Shown: positions 1 to 7,589 of the stretch, piece by piece
Position numbering within the stretch: position 1 is the stretch's first letter
Layout: every line of letters begins with the position of its first letter
Origin: Kiritimatiellia bacterium
GTDB taxonomy: Bacteria; Verrucomicrobiota; Kiritimatiellia; RFP12; UBA1067
Assembly: GCA_017405115.1 (NCBI GenBank)
Contig: JAFRBA010000022.1
Location: 1 to 16,356 of the forward strand
DNA length: 16,356 nucleotides
Direction of reading: 5' to 3'
Notes under the pieces: model-generated
Databases searched by the model: none
Told to the model about the DNA's origin: nothing
Seen by the model: only the letters and a program-made list of their open reading frames with translations
Made by a program: the position numbers and the translations under genes

Positions 1-432
1 GTCAACAACCCCAACATGCCGGCCGACGGCATTCCGTGCTGGGACTACGGCGCGCCTGGCGAGGAGCGCGACAGCTCCGCCGGCGCGATCATGGCGTCGG
101 CTCTGATGGAGCTTTCGACGTTCGTGCCCGGCGAGAAGGGCTCCAAGTACCGCGCGTTCGCCGTGAAGCAGCTCCTGTCGCTGGCGTCGCCCGCGTACTT
201 CTCCGAGGGCGGCGAGATCGGGCACTTTCTTCTCAAGCATGGCGTAGGACACAAGCCCGGCCACAGCGAGGTGGACGTGCCGCTCGACTACGGCGACTAC
301 TATTTCCTTGAGGGGCTGCTGAGGTTCAAGGCCCTCGGCGCGGCGGACGGCGCATGGCGCGGCATGGGGGTCTTCCCGACGGCCGAAAGCTGGTTTGCGT
401 GCGTTCGCGCATTTGCAGACTCCCTGAAGTGA
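1..432 (+). CDS. ugl: Unsaturated glucuronyl/chondroitin-disaccharide hydrolase, GH88 family (5'-truncated, C-terminal 143 residues)
   Basis: GH88 enzymes hydrate and open the 4,5-unsaturated uronic acid that polysaccharide lyases leave on oligosaccharides, releasing the free keto-uronate in the cytoplasm. The reading frame is open from base 1, so the start and most of the alpha6/alpha6 barrel lie outside the window. What remains matches the family C-terminus well: PCWDYGAP, RDSSAGAIMASALMELS, and the HGVGHKPGHSEVDVPL-DYGDYYFLEGLLRF block, which usually reads as an aspartate- and tyrosine-rich end. The catalytic aspartates would be upstream and cannot be checked. The stop (TGA 430-432) is 10 bases before the next start, which has AAGGTGGGG in front of it, so the genes are co-transcribed. 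Linkage with KduI and KduD supports the assignment. Glycosaminoglycan versus another unsaturated uronide as substrate cannot be decided from this fragment. GH105, a relative, is less likely given the HGVGHKPG block. Confidence 0.88.
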   Translation, partial: VNNPNMPADGIPCWDYGAPGEERDSSAGAIMASALMELSTFVPGEKGSKYRAFAVKQLLSLASPAYFSEGGEIGHFLLKHGVGHKPGHSEVDVPLDYGDYYFLEGLLRFKALGAADGAWRGMGVFPTAESWFACVRAFADSLK

Positions 433-442
433 AGGTGGGGCG

Positions 443-1801
443 ATGAAAGAGGTTTTCGCATACGTAATCGGCCTCGGCGCGGCGGTGATGATGCCTGTCA
501 TCTTCACTGTGCTCGGGGTCTGCATAGGGATAAAGCCGGGCAGGGCGCTCAAGTCGGGGCTGCTCGTCGGCGTCGGGTTCGTGGGGCTTGGCGTCGTTAC
601 GGCGCTCCTCACCTCGAGCCTCGGGCCTGCGCTGAAGGGCATGACGGAGCTTTACCACCTGGACTTGCCCTACTTCGACCTCGGCTGGCCGGCCGCCGCC
701 GCCGTCGCCTACTCGTGCGCCGTAGGGGCGTTCATCATCCCGGTGTGCCTTGGCGTCAATCTCCTGATGCTGCTGACGAAGACGACGCGAACTGTCAACA
801 TCGACCTCTGGAACTACTGGCACTTCGCCTTCCTCGGCGCGATGGTGTTCTTCGCGACGGACTCACTCGCATGGGCGTTCTACGCGGCAATCGTGCTCTA
901 CGTCATAACGCTCTGCATGGCCGACTTCACGGCGAAGGGCTTCCAGTCTTACTACAAGGACATGGAAGGAATCTCGATACCCCAGCCGTTCTGCCAGAGC
1001 TTCACGCCGTTTGCCGTCGCGGTCGGCTGGGTCCTCGACAGGATACCGGGCTTCTCGAAGCTCGACATCGACGCGGAGGGGATGAAGAGGAAGTTCGGCC
1101 TTCTCGGCGAGCCGCTGTTCCTCGGGCTCGTAATCGGCTGCGGCATCGGGGCGCTCAAGTGCGACTCGTGGAAGGGCGTCGTCGACTCCATCCCGCAGAT
1201 ACTGAAGCTTGGCGTCACCGTCGGCGCGGTGATGGAGCTCATACCGCGCATCACGGCTCTCTTCATCGAGGGACTGAAGCCGATATGCGACAAGATACGC
1301 GCAATCCTTGAGAAGCGCAGCACGGGCCAGACCATCCACATAGGGATGAGCCCTGCGCTGGTGATCGGCCATCCGACGACGCTTGTCGTCTCGATCCTGC
1401 TCATACCGGTGATATTGTTCCTTTCGGTGTTCCTGCCTGGCAACAAGTTCCTTCCGTTGGCGTCGCTGGCGGGCATGTTCTACCTCTTTCCGTGCGTTCT
1501 GCCGATAACGAAGGGGAATGTGCCGAAGACTTTCGTGGTCGGCCTCGTCGCTCTTCTCGCCGGGCTCTTCTTCGTCACGAACCTGACGCCTGCGTTCACA
1601 AAGGCGATAGCGGCGGCGAACTGCGACGGCATCTCGGTGCCGCAGGGCTTCGAAGGCGGCGGGTCGCTGGACTTCGCGAGCGCGCTGTGGTGTTGGGTTG
1701 TCTTTCACCTGACGGTTACGCTGAAGTGGGTCGGCGCGGTCCTCGCCGGGGCGCTCGCCGTCGCGATGTGCGTCGTCAACAGAATAAGGAACACAAAATG
1801 A
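443..1801 (+). CDS. PTS transporter subunit IIC, galactitol (GatC) type
   Basis: This 452-aa protein is almost entirely hydrophobic, with about nine to ten membrane segments. It resembles the IIC permease of the galactitol family of phosphotransferase systems. Family-like stretches are the N-terminal VLGVCIGIKPGRALKSGLLVG and VGFVGLGVV region, the LVIGHPTTLVVSILLIP segment in the middle, and FPCVLPITKGNVPK near residue 350. IIC forms the membrane channel that moves sugar while IIB phosphorylates it. No IIA or IIB lies downstream, so they must be upstream of the window or elsewhere. The start has a strong AAGGTGGGG just upstream, and the stop overlaps the next ATG (ATGA at 1798-1801). Sitting directly after GH88, it probably imports a lyase product or released amino sugar rather than galactitol. 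The family call is firm; the substrate is inference. Confidence 0.85.
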   Translation: MKEVFAYVIGLGAAVMMPVIFTVLGVCIGIKPGRALKSGLLVGVGFVGLGVVTALLTSSLGPALKGMTELYHLDLPYFDLGWPAAAAVAYSCAVGAFIIPVCLGVNLLMLLTKTTRTVNIDLWNYWHFAFLGAMVFFATDSLAWAFYAAIVLYVITLCMADFTAKGFQSYYKDMEGISIPQPFCQSFTPFAVAVGWVLDRIPGFSKLDIDAEGMKRKFGLLGEPLFLGLVIGCGIGALKCDSWKGVVDSIPQILKLGVTVGAVMELIPRITALFIEGLKPICDKIRAILEKRSTGQTIHIGMSPALVIGHPTTLVVSILLIPVILFLSVFLPGNKFLPLASLAGMFYLFPCVLPITKGNVPKTFVVGLVALLAGLFFVTNLTPAFTKAIAAANCDGISVPQGFEGGGSLDFASALWCWVVFHLTVTLKWVGAVLAGALAVAMCVVNRIRNTK

Positions 1802-3567
1802 CGTCACGACATGTCGCAGCCATTTTCTCGTTGACGGCCGTTCTCGCGGCGTATGCAGCCGTAGCGGACGAATCGGCGGTGTCGTCAGACGAGTATCTCG
1901 ACCTTGTTGAGGCGGCGGTCGCGGCGTATCCGGACGACCATGTCGCCGAGTACGTCGCCGACGCCGACGCGAACGGCGTGAATGAGCACGGCTTTCCAAG
2001 GCTGACCGCCAACATCGCCGCGCTGATTTCCTCAGGTCGTCAAAGTGGCCGCCGCGACCTGTTCCGCCGCATGATGGACATCTGCTGCCGCGACGCGAAG
2101 AAGGGGCCGATGAAGAGGGAGGGCAACGAGTTTTCGGTAAAGGAGCTAGTTGCCGCCCTCCTCGACGTTGAACGCGCCGGACTTTTCCCGAAGGACGTCA
2201 CCGACGGCTGGCGTCGCGATCTTGCAGAGGTCGACCCGTGGCGCTGCTACCGCGTCAAGCCGGAAGTCGGCGACACGATCAGGTCGTACAACTGGTGCGT
2301 ATTTGGCGCGGCAAGCGAACAGACGCGGATATCCTCCGGCGTCGGCGGCGACGCGAAGTTCGTGGAGCGGTACGTTTCCGACCAGTTGCGCTGGTTTGAC
2401 GACAAGGGGATGTGGCGCGATCCGCACGAGCCGGCGGTCTATGACCTCGTGACGCGGCTCCAGTTCGCGCTGATCCTGTCGGCAGGTTACAGCGGGCCGT
2501 CTCGCACGGCGCTTGAGGGGTTTCTGGAACGCGCCGCCGGGCCAACGCTCGAGCTGCAGTCGGCCGCGGGGGAGATACCGTACGGCGGGCGCAGCAACCA
2601 GTTCCTGCACAACGACACGCTCTTCGCGGCGCTGTGCGAATGGTACGCGGCGCGGGCGATGGCGAGAGGCGACGCGGAGACGGCGGCGCGCTTCCTTGGC
2701 GGGGCGAGAATGGCGGTTGATTCCGTCAAGGGATGGCTTGCGGCGAGGCCGGTGAGGCACGTCAAGAACCGCTATCCGCGCGGAAGCGGAAAGCGCGGCA
2801 CTGGAATCGGCTGCGAGGGGTACGCGTACTTCGACAAGTACATGGTCACGATGGGGTCGTGGGCGGTTCTCGCGCGGCGTTTCGCCTTCGAGATGGCTTC
2901 GCCGGAAGTTCTAAACATTAGAAAAACGGTCAGACCTGTTTTCTACTGTTTGAAGCCGCATTCGTTTGCTACGACTCCGTATTTCCACTTCGTCTTCCTC
3001 AATGCGGGCGAATATTCGGCGCAGTTCGACTACAACGCCGACAGCCACTACGACTGCGACGGAATGGGCCGCCTGCACCGCCGCGGCGCTCCAACCGCCA
3101 TCTGCATCTCGACGCCTTGCGCCCTGAAGCCCAGCTACAGCACGGAGCGGACCAATGTCAGACCGCTTGCATTTGCGCCGGTCTCCGACGACGCGCTTGC
3201 GCCGGCCGGGAACGGAAGCGACGGCAAGGCGGCATGGGCCAACTGGAAGCTGGGCGCGCTCGACTGGAAGTGCAGGCTGACGGCGGAGGGCCTTTCCTCC
3301 GAGCTTTCGGGGCCAGGCGAAGTGGCGATGACGCTCCCGGCGTTCGAGTTCGACGGCGAGACGGCGACGGAGGTCTCTTGCGACGGCAAGTCGCTTGACG
3401 TCCGCTACCGTGGCTGGGTCTGCCGCTACACGACGGACGGCGCGATTGCCGACACGGGCGCGGTGTGCTGCAACCGCAACGGACGATATCGCGTATTCGA
3501 GGCGCGCGGCGTCAAGTCGCTGGCAGTGCGCGTTTCAATCGAGGCTTCTAAAACCAATAACAAGTAA
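1798..3567 (+). CDS. Exported toroid/beta-sandwich protein of unknown family, possible polysaccharide lyase
   Basis: I do not recognise the exact family of this 589-aa protein. The ATG at 1798 is chosen because it overlaps the permease stop, has AAGGAA upstream and begins a clear signal peptide (about 24 residues, AxA site before DE); the open frame back to 1492 is a shadow of the permease gene. After the signal, residues 30-370 are helix-rich with toroid-like repeats (for example LFAALCEWYAARAMARGDAE). Residues 390-589 look beta-rich, like the back half of many alpha/alpha-toroid lyases. Two conserved-looking polar patches are YGGRSNQFLHND (262-273) and NADSHYDCDG (from 413); their Asn, His and Tyr residues are candidates for a lyase active site. 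Position between a permease and KduI, next to a heparinase-type lyase, supports a polysaccharide-lyase role, but a binding protein or hydrolase is possible. Confidence 0.6.
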   Translation: MTSRHVAAIFSLTAVLAAYAAVADESAVSSDEYLDLVEAAVAAYPDDHVAEYVADADANGVNEHGFPRLTANIAALISSGRQSGRRDLFRRMMDICCRDAKKGPMKREGNEFSVKELVAALLDVERAGLFPKDVTDGWRRDLAEVDPWRCYRVKPEVGDTIRSYNWCVFGAASEQTRISSGVGGDAKFVERYVSDQLRWFDDKGMWRDPHEPAVYDLVTRLQFALILSAGYSGPSRTALEGFLERAAGPTLELQSAAGEIPYGGRSNQFLHNDTLFAALCEWYAARAMARGDAETAARFLGGARMAVDSVKGWLAARPVRHVKNRYPRGSGKRGTGIGCEGYAYFDKYMVTMGSWAVLARRFAFEMASPEVLNIRKTVRPVFYCLKPHSFATTPYFHFVFLNAGEYSAQFDYNADSHYDCDGMGRLHRRGAPTAICISTPCALKPSYSTERTNVRPLAFAPVSDDALAPAGNGSDGKAAWANWKLGALDWKCRLTAEGLSSELSGPGEVAMTLPAFEFDGETATEVSCDGKSLDVRYRGWVCRYTTDGAIADTGAVCCNRNGRYRVFEARGVKSLAVRVSIEASKTNNK

Positions 3568-3568
3568 C

Positions 3569-3574
3569 AAGGAG
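3569..3574 (+). promoter_or_regulatory. Shine-Dalgarno site of kduI
   Basis: AAGGAG sits 8 bases before the ATG at 3583, in the 15-base gap after the previous stop. It fixes the kduI start at 3583 even though this adds about 11 residues compared with the E. coli protein. Confidence 0.8.
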
Positions 3575-3582
3575 ACGACGAA

Positions 3583-4548
3583 ATGAACATACTGACACTG
3601 GTGCTCGCAACGACGGTCAACTTCACGGTTCAGACCGCGGTCCATCCCGACGACTTCAAGCACTACGACACGGAGAAGATCCGCGATCGGTTCGTGATGG
3701 AGAAGGTGATGGAGAAGGACAAGATCAACGTCACCTACACGATGTACGACCGCCTCGTCTATGGCGGTGCGATGCCGGTGGAGAAGGAGCTGACGCTCGA
3801 GACGTTTGAAGAACTCAAGGCGGAGTATTTCCTTGAACGCCGCGAGCTCGGCGTCATTAACGTCGGCGGGCCCGGCGAGGTGACGGTCAGGTGGGAGGAA
3901 CAGGAGAAGCACGACGGAAAGGAATGGGTTGTCGGCAAGATCTGCACATATGCGCTTCGCTTTAAGAATGCGCTCTACGTCGGCTGCGGCAAGAAGAAAT
4001 TCGTGACGTTCAAGTCGCTCGACAAGTCTAACCCCGCGAAGTTCTACTTGAACTCCGCGCCCGCCTACAAGGAATACGTCACCCAGCTTATCACCTGCGA
4101 CCAGAACTGCAAGAATCCGGGCATCACGATTGGCAACTACATCAAGGCCGGCAAGATGGAGGAGTCCAACGACCGCGTAATCAACCAGCTCATCGTCTAT
4201 CCGGTCCTCTCGAAGGTCGCGGGCGGCGGGTGCTGCCAGCTGCAGATGGGGCTCACCGAGCTCAAGCCCGGCAGCGTCTGGAACACGATGCCCCAGCACA
4301 CCCACAACCGCCGCATGGAGGCGTACTTCTACTTCAACGTTCCCGAGGGACAGGCCATCTGCCACCAGATGGGGCGTCCGCAGGAGCAGCGCCTGGTATG
4401 GCTCCACAACGAGCAGGCGATCACCTCGCCGGAGTGGAGCGTGCATTCCGCCGCAGGCACCTCGAACTACATGTTCATCTGGGGCATGGCGGGCGAGAAC
4501 CTCAACTACGGCGACATGGACAAGGTGCCGGTGATGGAAATGAGATAG
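3583..4548 (+). CDS. kduI: 4-deoxy-L-threo-5-hexosulose-uronate ketol-isomerase (KduI)
   Basis: KduI interconverts 5-keto-4-deoxyuronate, formed spontaneously from the unsaturated uronate, and 2,5-diketo-3-deoxygluconate. It is a cytoplasmic double-cupin zinc enzyme. Family signatures are clear: [33 protein letters not shown], and the metal site [17 protein letters not shown] with H239, H241 and E246. The fourth ligand is probably H288 in WSVHSAAG, followed by FIWGMAGEN. At 321 aa it is longer than the usual ~278. Extra residues lie at the N-terminus ([11 protein letters not shown], mildly hydrophobic but without a charged n-region), around [15 protein letters not shown], and in the [20 protein letters not shown] stretch. 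All ligands are intact, so it should be active. The gene precedes a lyase and kduD, giving both isomerase and dehydrogenase of the pathway in one operon. Confidence 0.95.
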   Translation: MNILTLVLATTVNFTVQTAVHPDDFKHYDTEKIRDRFVMEKVMEKDKINVTYTMYDRLVYGGAMPVEKELTLETFEELKAEYFLERRELGVINVGGPGEVTVRWEEQEKHDGKEWVVGKICTYALRFKNALYVGCGKKKFVTFKSLDKSNPAKFYLNSAPAYKEYVTQLITCDQNCKNPGITIGNYIKAGKMEESNDRVINQLIVYPVLSKVAGGGCCQLQMGLTELKPGSVWNTMPQHTHNRRMEAYFYFNVPEGQAICHQMGRPQEQRLVWLHNEQAITSPEWSVHSAAGTSNYMFIWGMAGENLNYGDMDKVPVMEMR

Positions 4549-4549
4549 G

Positions 4550-4612
4550 TTTGAGAAGTTTGAGAGGTTTGAGGGGTTTGAGAGGTTTGAGGGGTTTGAG
4601 AGGTTTTTGGGG
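4550..4612 (+). repeat. Tandem 9-bp repeat, TTTGAGRGG, about seven units
   Basis: Six units run without a break from 4550 to 4603, alternating mainly between TTTGAGAGG and TTTGAGGGG (the first is TTTGAGAAG). A decayed seventh, TTTTTGGGG, ends at 4612. They fill almost the whole 72-base gap between kduI and the lyase gene. Each unit contains a GAGAGG or GAGGGG core, so the array also presents repeated Shine-Dalgarno-like purine tracts just before the ATG at 4621. Copy number is likely to vary by slippage. The array is too short-period and lacks spacers, so it is not CRISPR. Confidence 0.9.
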
Positions 4613-4620
4613 GTGAAGAG

Positions 4621-6831
4621 ATGAGATACGGGTTTTTGGGCAGGGCGCTGGTGGCCGGGGTGTCCTCCGTCATGGCGCTGTGTGTCGACGGGCAGGTCAA
4701 GGAGCTGTACGACAGCACGGTGAACTACCGCAAGACCGGACATGTCAGCCACCTGTCCGCCGCACGGAAGCTGGCCGACGCCGTCGTCGCGTCGTATGCA
4801 TCGGGCGGTGAACGCGAACCATCGGACGACGCGATGGCCGCTGTCGCGCTTGTGGAGCTTTCGCAGTATGTCGGAGCCGTCGACCGCGACCGATACAGGG
4901 CGCTTGCCGAAAATCGGCTGCTCGCCCTGTCGGCGTCGGCGAGCTCCGGGGCGGTCGCGAAGGACAAGTGCTCCCTCGAGGCGTCGCGGATGCTCCGCGA
5001 GCTCAAAGCGAAGGAGGAGTCGCGGTCTGAGATTCGCGCCAAGCTGCCAGAGAGGCGCGGACTTCCCGGCGCAGACCGCGCCGGCTGGGCCGCTCTCGCA
5101 ACGCATCCTGCCGCGGCGAAGATCATCGCCAAGGCGGAGGCGGACCTTCGCCAGCCTATTCCCGACACTCCTGATGACCTCTACCTGGAGTTCTGGAGCA
5201 CGGGGAACCGTTCACATTACCAGAAGCCCTATTTCGACAGGGTGCGGCAGTTCGTGACGCTGACCGTCGCCGAGGCGCTTGAGAGAAAGGGCAGGTTCAT
5301 TCCGAAGATAGCAGAGCTTGTCGATGCCATCTGCACGATGAAGTCTTGGGTGTTGCCCGCCCACGACTGGACGGACGGCAAGCAGGGCAACTTCCACGGG
5401 ACGGCGCTGAGCGTCGATTTGTTCTCGTCTCAGCTGGCTTCGCACCTCGCGTACGCGGTAAACTTCATCGGCGACTCGCTGCCGACAGAGACTCTCGCGA
5501 AGATACGTGTTGAGACCGAGCGGAGAATTTTCGGCCCCCTCAGGCTCTCGTATTCCCTGACGGACGATTCAGGTTGCATTGAGAGGGGAAAAGACCCGCT
5601 GCGGCATTGGTGGATATTCGGTGGGAGCAACTGGAACGCGGTGTGCCACGACAACGTCGCCACTGCCGCGCTTGGGCTGCTCGACGACTCTGATGACCGC
5701 GCGTTTTTCGTCGCGAACGCGCTGCGCGGACTCGGGTACTACGCCCGAGGCGGCTTTGCGCCGGATGGATACTGCTCCGAGGGCATGGGCTACTGGAACT
5801 ACGGCTTCGGGCATCTGCTCATGCTGGGTCTTGTCCTGCGCGACATTTCCGACGGCAGGATAGACGTGTTCGCCGAACCGATCTACCGCAAGGCGGCGGA
5901 ATACGCCTACAAATACCAGCTTGAGCGCGGCGTCTCGCCGGCGTTTGCGGACGGCAACGGCGCGCCATCGGCGGCGAACCTCGCGCTCGTCCGCCGCGCA
6001 TGGCCGGACCTCACATGCCGCTCCGCCGAAATGGTGTCTCCGTTCGGGACGGTGGCGGACGGCGTCGCCGGCATCTACGATGACCACTACACGGCGCTCT
6101 TGGGGTTCGGGAAGATGGCTGCGCCTTCCGGGAGCATCGACGCGCCTCTGCCGCTTCGCTCGGAATTTCCCGCCGGACAGGTTTGGCTGATGCGCTGCGG
6201 AGAGGAGCTCTCCGTGGCCGTCAAGGGCGGGCACAACGGAGAGCTTCACAACCACAACGACGTCGGCTCCTACTACCTTGTCTCGCACGGCAGGCTCCTT
6301 TCGGGCGACCCTGGGGGGGAAGAATACACGAGACGCACCTTCTCGCCGCACCGCTACGAGTCTAAGGTGCTCAACTCGTACGGTCACCCTGTGCCGGTCG
6401 TCGGCGGGCGCCTTCAGTCGACAGGCGCGAAGTTTGCGGCAAAGGTGCTCTGGACGAAATTCACGGACGATTGCGACGAGGTCGCCCTAGACATTTCTGG
6501 CGCCTATGAGGTCAAGTCGCTCAAGTCACTCATTCGCAAGTTCACATTCAACAGGAAAACCAAGGCGTTTGTCGTGTTCGACTGCGTCGAGTTCTCCGAG
6601 CCTACGGACTTCGAGGAGGCGTACACCACTTTCAAGGGAGCCAAGTTCGGCGAGGTGTCCGTCGTCGTCGTGTCCAAGGGCGGAGGCGATATGTTGCAGT
6701 CCGTGGAGCACATAGACAACCCCGGGCGGATTTCGCCGGAACGCCATTCGGTGCGCTTCGCGTCGCCTGTTACCTCGGTGGAGATCACCTTCAATTTCAA
6801 AGCCAAGCCAAGAAAGGACAAGAAAAAATGA
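4621..6831 (+). CDS. Exported heparinase II/III-family polysaccharide lyase
   Basis: This 736-aa protein is predicted to cleave uronic-acid glycosidic bonds by beta-elimination, leaving 4,5-unsaturated ends for GH88 and KduI. It starts with a short positive n-region and a hydrophobic stretch (MRYGFLGRALVAGVSSVMAL), a likely Sec signal. The alpha/alpha toroid carries GSNWNAVCHDN (N337, N339, H343) and YCSEGMGYWNYG (Y391 and Y394 are tyrosine candidates), both typical of heparinase II-like lyases. The beta-sandwich carries GHNGELHNHNDVGSYYL (H543, H545, N546, D547), the hallmark of the Heparinase II/III C-terminal domain. Length fits the superfamily (600-780). The stop overlaps the kduD ATG (ATGA at 6828-6831). 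Exact PL family and substrate (heparan, chondroitin/dermatan, alginate or glucuronan) cannot be read from the motifs; GH88 neighbours favour a glycosaminoglycan. Confidence 0.85.
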   Translation: MRYGFLGRALVAGVSSVMALCVDGQVKELYDSTVNYRKTGHVSHLSAARKLADAVVASYASGGEREPSDDAMAAVALVELSQYVGAVDRDRYRALAENRLLALSASASSGAVAKDKCSLEASRMLRELKAKEESRSEIRAKLPERRGLPGADRAGWAALATHPAAAKIIAKAEADLRQPIPDTPDDLYLEFWSTGNRSHYQKPYFDRVRQFVTLTVAEALERKGRFIPKIAELVDAICTMKSWVLPAHDWTDGKQGNFHGTALSVDLFSSQLASHLAYAVNFIGDSLPTETLAKIRVETERRIFGPLRLSYSLTDDSGCIERGKDPLRHWWIFGGSNWNAVCHDNVATAALGLLDDSDDRAFFVANALRGLGYYARGGFAPDGYCSEGMGYWNYGFGHLLMLGLVLRDISDGRIDVFAEPIYRKAAEYAYKYQLERGVSPAFADGNGAPSAANLALVRRAWPDLTCRSAEMVSPFGTVADGVAGIYDDHYTALLGFGKMAAPSGSIDAPLPLRSEFPAGQVWLMRCGEELSVAVKGGHNGELHNHNDVGSYYLVSHGRLLSGDPGGEEYTRRTFSPHRYESKVLNSYGHPVPVVGGRLQSTGAKFAAKVLWTKFTDDCDEVALDISGAYEVKSLKSLIRKFTFNRKTKAFVVFDCVEFSEPTDFEEAYTTFKGAKFGEVSVVVVSKGGGDMLQSVEHIDNPGRISPERHSVRFASPVTSVEITFNFKAKPRKDKKK

Positions 6832-7520
6832 TAACGTACGATCTATCCGGCAAGACTGCCCTCGTCACGGGTTCCAACCGCGGCATCGGAAAGGCCATGG
6901 CCGACGCTCTCGAGGAGGCTGGGGCCAAGGTGGTGCGCACCTGCTCGAAGGACTGCGACCTCTCGGACCGCAATGCGGTCTACGCGTTCGTCGAGCGCGT
7001 GAAGAAAGAACACCAGATCGACATCCTCGTCAACAACGCTGGGACCATCCTGCGCAAGCCGGCTGCGGAGCATCCGGACGAATGGTGGGACAAGGTCGTC
7101 AACGTCAACCTCAACTCGCAGTTCGTCCTCGCGCGCGAGTTCGGCCGCGACATGGTCGAACGCGGCTGGGGCAAGATCGTCTTCACCTGCTCGCTTCTGA
7201 CGTTCCAGGGCGGCATAACGGTGCCAGGCTACGCTGCGTCCAAGGGCGGCGTCGGGCAGCTCGTGAAGGCGCTGGCGAACGAGTGGGCCGGGAAGGGCGT
7301 AAACGTCAATGGAATCGCTCCGGGGTACATCGCAACCGACAACACGGCGGCGCTCCGGGCGGATCCCGTGCGTTCGCGCCAGATTCTCGAGCGCATCCCG
7401 GCCGGGCGCTGGGGCGAGGCCTCGGACATTGCGGGCGCGTGCGTCTTCCTCTGCTCGCCTGCGGCGGCCTACATCCACGGCGCGATAATTCCCGTCGACG
7501 GCGGATGGCTCGCCCGCTGA
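6828..7520 (+). CDS. kduD: 2-dehydro-3-deoxy-D-gluconate 5-dehydrogenase (KduD), short-chain dehydrogenase
   Basis: KduD reduces 2,5-diketo-3-deoxygluconate to 2-keto-3-deoxygluconate with NAD(P)H, the step after KduI. SDR landmarks are present: TGSNRGIG (14-21), NNAG (69-72), S122, Y135 and K139 in YAASK. KduD-specific stretches are strong: LTFQGGITVPGYAASK, NVNGIAPGYIATDNTAALRAD, ILERIPAGRWGEASD and the C-terminal VDGGWLAR. At 230 aa it is about 23 residues shorter than the E. coli enzyme. The missing part follows strand beta-2 (KVVRTCSKDCDLSD), where cofactor-specificity residues and one helix normally lie, and an arginine sits at the beta-2 end. This may alter NAD/NADP preference but leaves the catalytic core whole. 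AAAGGAC precedes the ATG, which overlaps the lyase stop. It is the last gene of the operon and converges with the regulator. Confidence 0.93.
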   Translation: MITYDLSGKTALVTGSNRGIGKAMADALEEAGAKVVRTCSKDCDLSDRNAVYAFVERVKKEHQIDILVNNAGTILRKPAAEHPDEWWDKVVNVNLNSQFVLAREFGRDMVERGWGKIVFTCSLLTFQGGITVPGYAASKGGVGQLVKALANEWAGKGVNVNGIAPGYIATDNTAALRADPVRSRQILERIPAGRWGEASDIAGACVFLCSPAAAYIHGAIIPVDGGWLAR

Positions 7521-7551
7521 CCGCGATTGATTCCGCCGTCAGGCCCCGGCC

Positions 7552-7572
7552 GCCACAACAATCTACTGTGGC
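7552..7572. terminator. Possible weak hairpin between convergent kduD and regulator genes
   Basis: GCCACA (7552-7557) and TGTGGC (7567-7572) form a 6-bp stem with a 9-base loop in the 69-bp gap between the two convergent stops. No T-tract follows on either strand, so an intrinsic terminator is only weakly supported. Nothing else stands out in this gap. Confidence 0.3.
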
Positions 7573-7589
7573 AATCATGTCCCTGTTGG

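Noticed and set aside
1492..1797. N-terminal extension of the toroid protein gene
   Set aside because: It overlaps the permease in another frame, is Arg-rich, and would bury the signal peptide that starts at 1798.
863..1999. Long - strand open frame (378 aa) opposite the permease
   Set aside because: Extreme Arg content and no domain; it is the complement of a recognisable IIC gene.
2920..2944. AT-rich hairpin inside the toroid gene (AGAAAA ... TTTTCT)
   Set aside because: It falls within an open coding frame at the apparent boundary between the helical and beta domains; no other evidence for a signal.
4550..4612. CRISPR array
   Set aside because: Nine-base units with no spacers and no cas genes.
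3535..5106. Long - strand open frame (523 aa) opposite kduI and the lyase start
   Set aside because: It lies antisense to genes with clear homology, is rich in Arg/His/Leu as GC-rich shadow frames are, and runs through the 9-bp repeat as Asn-Pro-Ser-Asn-Leu repeats.
7522..7533. CGCGATTG after the kduD stop resembling the operator arm
   Set aside because: Only 8 of 10 bases match, there is no partner arm and no promoter is nearby; chance is likely in GC-rich DNA.
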